A stretch of 64,000 nt of DNA from Mangrovihabitans endophyticus (lineage in GTDB: Bacteria > Actinomycetota > Actinomycetes > Mycobacteriales > Micromonosporaceae), in assembly GCF_014646155.1 (NCBI RefSeq), contig NZ_BMMX01000001.1:669720-733719 (forward strand). Direction: 5' to 3'. Made by a program: the position numbers and the translations under genes. Within the stretch, counting starts at the first letter, position 1; each line of letters begins with the position of its first letter. The notes below the pieces were generated by a model. It was given only the letters and a program-made list of their open reading frames with translations, was not told the origin of the DNA and ran no database searches. Of the stretch, positions 25,040 through 33,500 are shown in pieces.

Positions 25040-25561
25040 ATGGCCGAGTTCACGGTGAATTCGAACCGCTTCGACCCGTACAAGAATTTCAAGTTCCTGG
25101 TTCTCTTCAACGGCCAGGTGGTGGCCGGTGTCAGCAAGATCAGTCCGTTGAAGCGCACCACCGAGGTGGTGAAGCATCGCTTCGGCGGCGACGCCAACGG
25201 CATCCGCAAGTCTGCCGGGCGCACCGAGTTCGAAGCGATCACGCTGGAACGCGGGCTGACCCACGACAAGGAGTTCGACGACTGGGCCAACAAGGTCTGG
25301 CTCATCGGGCAGGGGCGCGGCAGCGAGGTGTCGCTGCGCGACTTCCGCCGCGATCTGGTGATCCAGGTGCTCAACGAGTCCGGGCAGGTGGCCGTGGCGT
25401 TCAAGGTCTACCGCTCCTGGGTCAGCGAATACCAGATCGTCGGGGAGCTCGACGCCAATGCCAACGCTGTCGCGATCCAGACGCTGAAGCTGGAGAACGA
25501 GGGTTGGGAGCGTGACACCGAAATCCCGGAGCCCGAGGAGCAGATCCTCGCGCTGCCCTAG
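25040..25561 (+). CDS. Contractile injection system inner tube protein (gp19-like)
   Basis: 173-residue tail tube protein. The N-terminus FTVNSNRFDPYKNFKFLVLFNGQVVAGVSKISPLKRTTEVVKHR and the following GGDANGIRKSAGRTEFEAITLERGLTHDKEFDDWANKVW are hallmarks of the T4 gp19/CIS tube family. It stacks as hexamers inside the sheath. ATG 25040 follows the sheath stop by 10 bp, with AGGGGAA nearby. The end is Glu-rich. Confidence 0.95.
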   Translation: MAEFTVNSNRFDPYKNFKFLVLFNGQVVAGVSKISPLKRTTEVVKHRFGGDANGIRKSAGRTEFEAITLERGLTHDKEFDDWANKVWLIGQGRGSEVSLRDFRRDLVIQVLNESGQVAVAFKVYRSWVSEYQIVGELDANANAVAIQTLKLENEGWERDTEIPEPEEQILALP

Positions 25562-25587
25562 GAACCGTTGGCTGGAGGGGAGCGGGC

Positions 25588-26313
25588 ATGGTGTCCAGCG
25601 TTCCGGATCTCCTGGCCGGCTGGGAGCTCGGCTTGTCCGCCGATCAGAGCCGGCGGGCCGTGTTGCTGCACTCGCTGGCCCGCCCGGGCGAGCCGGCCGA
25701 CGGACTCCTCGGCGTGTCGGTCGGCGAGCGCGACGCCGACCTGGTGAGGCTGCGTCGCCGGCTGTTCGGCGACGCGGTACCGCTGCGGTGCGCATGCGCG
25801 GCGTGCGGCGAGGAACTTGAGTTCACGTTCGACCTGGCCGTGATCCCGGTAAGGGCCGTGCCGGCCGGCGAGCAACGTGTCGCCTCGGGCGACTGGACCG
25901 TGCTGGTCCGCCCGCCCACCACCGGTGACCTGCTCGCCGTGGGCGCCGCGCCGCCCCAACAGGCCCGGCGGGTCCTGCTGGCCGCGTGCGTGGTCGAGGC
26001 CGCCCAAGGCGGGCGCCCCGCCGACGCCGGCGACCTGCCGGCCGACGTGTGCCGGCGGGTCGCCGAGGCCTGCGCCGCAGCCGACCCGCAGGCCGACATC
26101 ACGCTCACCACCACCTGCGTGGCCTGCGGACAGCAGACCGCTGCCGCGCTGGACATCGGGGCCGTGCTCTGGGCCGAGCTGGACCACTGGGCCCGGAGCC
26201 TGTTGCTCGACGTGCATCTGCTCGCCCGCACCTACGGCTGGACCGAGGCGGAGGTCTTCGCCCTGAGCCCGCTACGCCGCCGCTACTACCTGGAGCTGGC
26301 CGGACATGACTGA
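25588..26313 (+). CDS. Baseplate-associated protein with two CxxC pairs (T4 baseplate-like)
   Basis: 241-residue protein, most probably the hub-wedge protein related to the T4 baseplate family found directly after the tube gene in CIS loci. Two CxxC-type pairs, C70/C73 (in CACAACGEE) and C177/C180 (CVACG), are far apart and look like a split zinc ribbon. The C-terminus ends with YLELAGHD after a helix-rich YGWTEAEVFALSPLRRRYY segment, the family's conserved ending. The ATG 25588 has GGAGGGGAG at good spacing. The assignment is from position and this C-terminal motif; the fold has not been computed. Confidence 0.6.
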   Translation: MVSSVPDLLAGWELGLSADQSRRAVLLHSLARPGEPADGLLGVSVGERDADLVRLRRRLFGDAVPLRCACAACGEELEFTFDLAVIPVRAVPAGEQRVASGDWTVLVRPPTTGDLLAVGAAPPQQARRVLLAACVVEAAQGGRPADAGDLPADVCRRVAEACAAADPQADITLTTTCVACGQQTAAALDIGAVLWAELDHWARSLLLDVHLLARTYGWTEAEVFALSPLRRRYYLELAGHD

Positions 26314-26995
26314 CTTCTTCGATCGGCTGCTGGCCCGCCAGCGACCGCTGGACGACCCGGGCGCCGTGACACGGGCCCGCCCGCGAGTGCCGACGCTGTT
26401 CGAGCGGCCCGCGGCCGCCGAGCTGGAGGAGATCTCCGTTGAGCGTTCGGCGTCCGCACCGCCCGTCGTCGTCGCACCACCGTCGCCGCCCGCCGCCCCG
26501 CCGGTGCCCGCAGCCGAGCCACCCGCCCCGGAGCCGCCCGCGCTGGCCGGCCCGCGCGAAGCCGTCGCGACGGAATCCGGACCGGCCGCCGTCGCGGCCG
26601 CGATCGGGTCGCCGTCCGGGCAGGCGCCGGCCCTGGCGCCTCGTACGGTGCTCCCTCCGCCCGTGCTCGCGCCCCCGCCCACGCCGCGGGACGCATCGCT
26701 GCCGGCCCCGGCGGCCGTCGCGGCACCCATCGCCGCCGCGCCGCAACTGGTCGCGCCGGCCACGCCCCGGGTGGTCCCGGCGCCGTCGAGGACGACCCCG
26801 GTCACGCCGGTGGCCGGGCCCCAGCCGGACGGGCGGGGCCGCCGCGCCGACCCGGTCGGCCGCACCGTCAACGTCCACATCGGACGCATTGAGGTCTCCG
26901 CTCCGGTCGACCGGGAGGCCAAGCCGGAGCGAGTCCAGCGGCGTGGACCGGCCCTGGCCCTCGACGAATACCTCGGTGCGGAGGCCGCGCGATGA
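26306..26995 (+). CDS. Pro/Ala-rich CIS-associated protein of unknown function
   Basis: 229 residues, dominated by a Pro/Ala/Val low-complexity run (about 50-180) of the kind seen in disordered linkers. Only the N-terminus (MTDFFDRLLARQRPLD) and the C-terminal VNVHIGRIEVSAP strand (about 188-201) look ordered. That short strand motif occurs in small proteins near phage-tail-like clusters. ATG 26306 overlaps the preceding gene by 8 bases and its stop overlaps the next start. I do not recognise a function; a flexible baseplate or cap tether is a guess. Confidence 0.6.
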   Translation: MTDFFDRLLARQRPLDDPGAVTRARPRVPTLFERPAAAELEEISVERSASAPPVVVAPPSPPAAPPVPAAEPPAPEPPALAGPREAVATESGPAAVAAAIGSPSGQAPALAPRTVLPPPVLAPPPTPRDASLPAPAAVAAPIAAAPQLVAPATPRVVPAPSRTTPVTPVAGPQPDGRGRRADPVGRTVNVHIGRIEVSAPVDREAKPERVQRRGPALALDEYLGAEAAR

Positions 26996-28236
26996 GCAAC
27001 GCCCTCGCCGTCGCGACCGTCACCGAGGCGCTGCGCGGATTCCTGGCCGCCAACCTGCTGCCGGAGATCACCTTCGCGGTGGACGTGACCGCCCGCAAGC
27101 CGTTCACCGAGCCGCCGACCGACCCGACCATCAGCGTGTTCTGCTACCAAGTGACACCCAACCCGGCGCAGCGCAACCGGGACGCGCCGACCCGCACCGC
27201 CGACGGGGTGCTGCTCACCCGGCCCCGTGCCGCGCTCGACCTGCACTATCTGATCAGTTGCTACGGCAACGAGACCGAGGTGGTGCCGCAGAAGCTGCTC
27301 GGCGCCGTGATCCGCGCGCTGTACGTGCAACCGGTGCTGGCGCGGGCCGACATCGAGACCGCAGCCACCCAGCCGTTCCTGCGCGGCAGCGATCTGGCCG
27401 CAGCGCCGGACCGGGTGCGCTTCACGCCGTCCACCCTGGACATCGACGATCAGTACAAGCTCTGGACGATGCTGTCCCAGACGCCGTACGCCCTGTCCGT
27501 CTGCTATCAGGCCTCGTTGGTGTTCATCGAGGGCCGCACCGGCGCGCCGCCCGGGAAACCGGTGGAGCGGCGCACCGTCACGGTGCTGCCCGGCGGCCGT
27601 CCGAGCGTCGAACGGGTGCTGTCCCGGCCCCGCGACAACCCGGACGCCCCACCGGTCGAAGGTCCTGCGCCACGCGACAACGACCTGGTGATCGAAGGCA
27701 ACGCACTGGCGGCGGACGCGGTGTTCGCCCGGCTCGGCCCGGTTGACGTCGCGGTGCCGGCCGACGCGGTCACCGACACCCGGATCCTGGTCCGGCCGCC
27801 CGACGACCTGCCGCCCGGCGTGCATCCGTTGCGGGTGTTGCAGAACGTGGCGGCGGATCAGACGACCACCCTGGTCAAGGTGTTGCAGTCCAATGTCGCT
27901 CCGTTCGTGCGGATGCCCCGGGTGACCGCCACCGAGAACGCGCCGAAGGCGCTCACCATCAGCCTCGATCTGCCGGTGGGCGCCGAACAGCGGGTGCAGT
28001 TGCTGCTCGACGAGTTCGGTTCGCCGGCGGAGCGTGCGCCGCGGGCGTACCAGTTCGACGCGCCGTTCCCGCTGTCCGACGCCCGGCCGCCGGAGCAGGT
28101 GACCGTGCCGCTGGGACCGATGGCGGCCGGGACCTACCTGGTCCGTGTGCAAGTGGACGGCGCGCAGAGCCCGATCGTGCGGGACGCCGCCGGGCAGATC
28201 ACCGGACCGGTCACGACACTGCCCGAGGTGCCGTGA
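26992..28236 (+). CDS. DUF4255 domain protein, CIS tail terminator/cap (Pvc16-like)
   Basis: 414-residue protein with an N-terminal DUF4255 domain (about 1-180: EALRGFLAANLLPEITFAVDVTARKPF, LHYLISCYGNETEVVPQKLLGAVIRAL). In Afp/PVC systems this protein caps the distal end of tube and sheath. Residues about 190-414 form a beta-sandwich (IPT/Ig-like) extension with NLVIEGNAL-like and TYLVRVQVDGAQSPI strands, longer than the minimal family. The start ATGA overlap with the upstream gene indicates coupling. It directly precedes the AAA+ ATPase, as in other CIS loci. Confidence 0.85.
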   Translation: MSNALAVATVTEALRGFLAANLLPEITFAVDVTARKPFTEPPTDPTISVFCYQVTPNPAQRNRDAPTRTADGVLLTRPRAALDLHYLISCYGNETEVVPQKLLGAVIRALYVQPVLARADIETAATQPFLRGSDLAAAPDRVRFTPSTLDIDDQYKLWTMLSQTPYALSVCYQASLVFIEGRTGAPPGKPVERRTVTVLPGGRPSVERVLSRPRDNPDAPPVEGPAPRDNDLVIEGNALAADAVFARLGPVDVAVPADAVTDTRILVRPPDDLPPGVHPLRVLQNVAADQTTTLVKVLQSNVAPFVRMPRVTATENAPKALTISLDLPVGAEQRVQLLLDEFGSPAERAPRAYQFDAPFPLSDARPPEQVTVPLGPMAAGTYLVRVQVDGAQSPIVRDAAGQITGPVTTLPEVP

Positions 28237-28239
28237 GCC

Positions 28240-30189
28240 ATGGCCGGTGACGTGCATCAGGAGGCGCTGACGACGGCAGTGGCGCGGGTGCTGACGCGCA
28301 TCGCGGGCCGCCCCGTCGGTGTACCGTCCGAACCGTCGCACGGCAGCGCGCTCGACCTCGTCTGCTCCTGCTTCGGGCTCACCCCGTTCGAACGCGACGT
28401 GCTGGTGCTGGCGGCGGCCGTGGAGATCGACCCGGCCGCGGCCGAGAGCTGCCTGCAGACCGTCGGCGGGCGCGCATATCCGACGTTCTCCCTGGCCCTG
28501 ACCACACTGGCCGAGCCGCACTGGAGCGCGCTGGCGCCGGTCTCGCCGCTGCGCCGCTGGCACCTGATCGAACTGGAGCCGGACGTCGCGGTGACCACCG
28601 CCCGTCTGCGCATCGACGAGCGGATCCTGCACCTGCTGGCCGGAATGCCGTACCTCGACGCCCGTCTGCATGGTCTGGTCACCCCGCTGGATCCGGCCCC
28701 GCCGCTGCCGGGCACCCAACAGGTCGTGGCGGCGGCCCTGTCCGCGGTGTGGGCCCGAGGATCGGCGAGGGCCACGTTGGTCGGCGCGGACCATCAAACC
28801 CGCCGGGAGGTGGTGGCCGCGGCGGCCACCGACGCGGGGGTACGCGCCTACGCCGCCCGCGCCGCCGACCTGCCCACCGACGCCGTGGAACGGGAGGCGC
28901 TGGCCAGGCTTTGGGACCGCGAGGCCATCCTGCTGCCCGGCGCGCTGGTGGTTGAAGTGGACGATGCCGGCCCGGAGCGCCGAGAGGTGGCCGCCGCCTT
29001 CTGCCGGTCCACGGCCGCTCCGGTGGTGCTGTCCGCCGCCGAGGTGACCTCGAACGACCGGGTGGGTGAGCGGATCCCGGTCGCCGCGCCACTCCCGCAC
29101 GAGCAGCGCGAGCTGTGGGCGGCGGCGCTGGACGGCGCGGTCCCGCTCGCCGAGGCCGATCTCAACCGCCTGGTCGCCCAGTTCACCCTGCCCGGCCATG
29201 TGATTCGCGCGGCTGCCTCGGACGCCCGCCGCCGCGCGTCGTCGGCCGGCCCGTCCGCCCCGTCGTCCGCCCCGGGCGCCTCGGCCGGCGCCGACGCGCC
29301 CGGCGATCCGGTCGCGGGCCGCCGCGGCTCCGGGTACCGCCTGGCGTGGCAGGCCGGTCTCGATCACGCCCGGATGGCGCTGGACGACCTGGGGCGACGC
29401 ATCACCCCCAGGGCGAGCTGGGACGATCTCGTGCTGCCGGCCGCGCAGCGCGCCGTACTGGGTGAGATCGTCGCCCACGTCCGCCGCCGTTCGACCGTGC
29501 ACGACGACTGGGGCTTCGAGGACGTGCTGCGCCGGGGCCTGGGGGTCACCGCGCTGTTCGCGGGGGGCAGCGGCACCGGCAAGACGCTCGCCGCCGAAGT
29601 GCTCGCGAGCGAACTCGGCCTCGACCTGTTCGTCATCGACCTCTCCCAGGTGGTCAACAAGTACATCGGAGAGACCGAGAAGAACCTTCGCCGGGTTTTC
29701 GACGCCGCCGAGCGGGGCGGTGCGGTGCTGCTGTTCGACGAGGCCGACGCGCTTTTCGGCAAGCGCAGCGAGGTCAAGGACAGCCACGACCGGTACGCGA
29801 ACATCGAGGTCAGCTATCTCCTGATGCGCATGGAGGCGTACCGGGGACTGGCCATCTTGACCAGCAACATGAAGAAGTCGATGGACTCGGCGTTCCTGCG
29901 TCGCCTGCGGTTCGTGGTCGACTTCCCGTTCCCGGACGCACCCGAGCGGGCCGAGATCTGGCGGCGGGTGATTCCCGGCCGCGCGCCGGCCGAGGGCCTC
30001 GACACCGCACGGCTGGCCCAGCTCACGGTCAGCGGCGGCAGCATCCGCAACATCGCGCTGTCGGCCGCGTTCCTGGCCGCGGACGAGGGCGTGCCGTTGC
30101 AGATGCGGCACGTGCTGGCGGCCACCCGCACCGAATATCTCAAGCTCGAACGCTCGGTCACCTCGGCGGAGGTGGCCGGATGGCAATGA
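28240..30189 (+). CDS. CIS-associated AAA+ ATPase (Pvc15/Afp15-like)
   Basis: 649-residue ATPase. Residues about 1-400 form a helical N-domain with little recognised similarity; the AAA+ module has Walker A GGSGTGKT (442-449), Walker B VLLFDEADALFG, sensor NMKKS and the arginine-finger region FLRRLRF. Similar ATPases in Afp/PVC are needed to load or recycle the tail machinery and are named for ClpV-like membrane AAA. There is a short Ala/Pro-rich linker before the module. Its C-terminus overlaps the following small gene. It is the only ATPase in the cluster. Confidence 0.88.
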   Translation: MAGDVHQEALTTAVARVLTRIAGRPVGVPSEPSHGSALDLVCSCFGLTPFERDVLVLAAAVEIDPAAAESCLQTVGGRAYPTFSLALTTLAEPHWSALAPVSPLRRWHLIELEPDVAVTTARLRIDERILHLLAGMPYLDARLHGLVTPLDPAPPLPGTQQVVAAALSAVWARGSARATLVGADHQTRREVVAAAATDAGVRAYAARAADLPTDAVEREALARLWDREAILLPGALVVEVDDAGPERREVAAAFCRSTAAPVVLSAAEVTSNDRVGERIPVAAPLPHEQRELWAAALDGAVPLAEADLNRLVAQFTLPGHVIRAAASDARRRASSAGPSAPSSAPGASAGADAPGDPVAGRRGSGYRLAWQAGLDHARMALDDLGRRITPRASWDDLVLPAAQRAVLGEIVAHVRRRSTVHDDWGFEDVLRRGLGVTALFAGGSGTGKTLAAEVLASELGLDLFVIDLSQVVNKYIGETEKNLRRVFDAAERGGAVLLFDEADALFGKRSEVKDSHDRYANIEVSYLLMRMEAYRGLAILTSNMKKSMDSAFLRRLRFVVDFPFPDAPERAEIWRRVIPGRAPAEGLDTARLAQLTVSGGSIRNIALSAAFLAADEGVPLQMRHVLAATRTEYLKLERSVTSAEVAGWQ

Positions 30190-30506
30190 CCGAGCGAGTG
30201 CTGGTGCAGATCGACGCGATCGTGCTGGACGGGGTGCGCCCGGCCGATCGCGAACGGGTGGCCGAGGCGTTCACCCGTGAGCTTTCCCGGCTGCTCGCCC
30301 TCGACGAGATTCCGTCCGTGGACGCCCACCGCGACGCGGTGACCCGCCCGGCGGTGCCACCGGCCGGATCGCCGCGCCGACTCGGACGTCTGCTGGCGCG
30401 GTCGGTGCACGAGACGCTGACCGGCGGAGCGGTTGAGGCCGCCGCGTCCGTGGTTTCGCCGGGCCCCGGGACGGCCGTCGCGGTACCCGGCGGGAGAGCC
30501 TTGTGA
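30180..30506 (+). CDS. Small CIS-cluster protein of unknown function
   Basis: 108 residues (or 106 from ATG 30186, which overlaps the ATPase stop at 30187-30189). The N-terminal half (VLVQIDAIVLDGVRPADRERVAEAFTRELSRLL) looks like a helical small domain; the C-terminus is Ala/Val/Gly-rich. No family is recognised. It is translationally sandwiched between the AAA+ ATPase and the giant gene, whose start overlaps its end, so a role tied to loading or chaperoning the giant protein is plausible but unproven. Confidence 0.6.
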   Translation: MAMTERVLVQIDAIVLDGVRPADRERVAEAFTRELSRLLALDEIPSVDAHRDAVTRPAVPPAGSPRRLGRLLARSVHETLTGGAVEAAASVVSPGPGTAVAVPGGRAL

Positions 30507-33500
30507 CCGGGCCGGCCGCCGTGCCGCCGGCGAAGGCGCAGGTGCGGCGGGAGAACCGGGAACACCAGCGGGTACGCCCGCGACGTAAGCGGGCCCCCGC
30601 CGAACCGCGCGAGATCGTCGAATCGGCCGGCCGGCCGCTGGAACCGTCCGTGCGGCGCGAGCTGGAGGAGCGGCTCGGTCACGACTTCGGCCGGGTACGC
30701 ATCCACGCCGACCGGGACGCGGCGGCGCTGACCGAACTGGCCGGAGCCGACGCGGTGGCCGTGGGAACCGACATCTTCTTCGCCGAGGGGGCTTACCGGC
30801 CGGACACCGTCGCGGGCCGGCGCCTGCTGGTGCACGAGATGATGCACACCATCCAGATGCCGGACGCGGCACCTGTGACCCGGCCGGGACGGGAGCCGGG
30901 CGCGGTGAGCCGCCCCACCGAGCCGCTGGAGCATGAGGCCGAGCGCGCGGCGGACTCCGCGTCCGAGGCGGCCGAGGTCGGCCGGTCCGGTGGCACGCCG
31001 GCCTGGATGCGGTACGCCACGGTGAATCCGGCCCAGTTGCGCATCGAGCAGCTCGACCCGGCGACGCTGGTGGACCGGCTCGTGGCCGGCGTGCTGCGGA
31101 ACCTGCGCGGCGACCCGGCGGACGCGGCCGGCCGGATCCGTTTGCAGTTCGGACGGTTCTCGCCTGAGCTTGAGACGGCGGTGCTGGCGCGGCTTGAGGT
31201 GCGGCTGCCGTCGGCCGAATACCAGCAGGTGTGCGAGTTGGCCGCGCGGGGGAGAGCGGACGCGGAGAACGGCAGCGCGGTGGATTCGGCGACCACCCCG
31301 ATGCCGGTGCCGTCCTCGGTGCCCGGCACGGACGACGGGCCCGCGACCGGCACCGCCCCTTCCGCCGGCTCCGCCCCCATTACCGGCTCCGCCCCCATTA
31401 CCGGCTCCGCCCCTTCCGCTGGCGCCGCCCCTTCCGCTGGCTCCGCGCCCTTCGCGGGCGAGGCCGCCGACGGCGGCATGGCCCAGGACGGCGGCATGGC
31501 CGCCGATGGGGAGAAGGCGACCGGCGCGACGGACACGACGAGTCCGGCGGACGGCGAGACGAGTCCGGCGGACGGCGAGTCCGAGGCGGGCACCGCGGCG
31601 GAGGGCGTCAAGGGTGACGACGACAAGGCGGCCGAGGACGCCGACGCCGAGGGCAAGGACGCCGAGGCCAAGAAAGCCGAGGATCAGAAGTCCGAGGACG
31701 AGGACGGCGGCACGGACGAGAAGGGCGAAGACAAGAAGGGCGACGGCGAGAAGGGCGAGGAAAAGAAGGGCGAAGACAAGAAGGACCAGGGCGAGCAGGA
31801 CCAGGCCGAGGCGGGTCAGGACGGCGAGAAGAAGGAAGGCTCTCCCGGTGCTGCCGCGCCCGGCGCCGCCGCGGGTGCGGGATCGGCCGGCGGCGGGGGC
31901 GCGATGGGCGGCGCGGGTGCGGCCGGTGGCGGCGGCATGGTCGATCTCAGCCAGGTCGACGCCATCGCGGAAGATCCACAGGGGCCGCTGGCGCATCACG
32001 GCCTGCGTGACCGGCCGCGCGGGGCGATGGTCGACGAGATCCCGCCGGGCCAGCAGCCACTGGACGCCGAACCGCTGTCCGACGAGGACGTGCCCGACCC
32101 GGACGCGACTCCCGACTTGCCCGCCGCCGTGCGGGAGGCCGAGCCGCCCGGCCCGGAGGCGTACCTGCCCACGGAGGACCTCGACGTGTCCGCGGTGCCC
32201 ACCGCGGACGCGCTTGAGCTGCCGTCCAGCGGTTCTCCCCCGCCACCACCGGCCGTGCCGTCGTTCCCGTCGCCGCCGAAACCGGCGATCGTGGACGACC
32301 CGAGCGGCGGGCCGGGCACGGTCAAGGGTGTGGCCGAGGCCGCCGAGCGTGAGCGGGAACGCGATCGCGCCGAGCCCGCCGAGATCGGCGAAGCGCCGGG
32401 CCAGGTCTCGCCGGACGCGCTGGACCGCGAGCCGGACACCGCCGCGGACGTCCGCGACGTGGGCGGTCCGGGCTTCGATCCGGCCCTGCCGGGTGCCGCG
32501 CCGACCGGCTCGATGACGGTGCCGGGTCCCGCCGACCGGAACCTCGGCGGGCCAGATTTCGGTGGGCCAGATTTCGGTGGGCCGGGCGTCGGCGGCCCCG
32601 GCGTTGGCGGTCTGGAGGCCGGTGGTCCGGAGGCCGGTGGTCCGGGCGGGGCGGCGGACGACGGTGCAGGCATCGGGGGCCCGGAGGCGGCGCCGGACGT
32701 GAACGGGGCCGCGCCCGGCGTACCGGGAAACGCGTTGCCGACGGACGCCTCGCTGGAAGCCGGCGGCGGAGCGTGCGGCTCGACCCCCGAACCGGCCCCG
32801 GCAGCGGACGGTGGTGGCGGCGCCTGCGGGGCCGCTCCGGTCGGCGGGAAAGCCGAAGAGGAACCGGCGGCGGAGGCCCCCGACCTGTCCGCGCAGGAGC
32901 CGGAAGGCGCGCTTGCCGCCGCTGGGGCGATGCCAGCCACGCAGATGCGCGACTCGTTGGCCGGCGTGGATGCTTCGGTGAACCGTTCGGTGGGTGTGCA
33001 GCGCACCGAACTCGCGGACGCACCGCCGACCATGGCACGGCCGGTCGGGGCGCCGCAGACCCAGCACGGCACGCCGGAATCCGGCGCACCGGCCGCGTCC
33101 AAGCTGGCCAAGCTGCAGGAGGTCACGCCGGAGACGCTCGGCGAGCAGAGGCTGCCGGACGGCCGTCCGGCACCGTCCGGCCCGGCACCGACCGATCGGG
33201 TGGCGGCGCCGCACTTCGCCGACACCGGGCAGGACCAGCTCAGCGAGGCCGAGGTGCGCGGTCTGCAGAACGCGGTGGAGAACGTGCCGACCACCGATCC
33301 CGCGCTGAACCAGACGGTCGGCGCGGCCCCGAAGGTGTCACTGTCCGGCGATGCCGATCCGGCGCTCGCCGACGAGCAGAAGCGCGGGCTCGATCGGCAG
33401 GCCGCGGATCTGCAGAAGGTCGGTCGCACCGATGCCGCCACCGATCTGGGCGAGCACCGGATCTACCCCGACGTGCGGCCCGAGACTCTGCGTGGCTCGG

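Noticed and set aside
26272-30186. A 1304-codon open frame on the minus strand through the CIS genes
   Set aside because: It is antisense to DUF4255 and AAA+ genes that carry clear family motifs; long antisense frames are normal at this GC content.
30158-33214. A 1018-codon minus-strand frame across the giant gene
   Set aside because: It is antisense to the giant gene's DUF4157 domain and repeats; its composition is Arg/Gly-rich shadow sequence.
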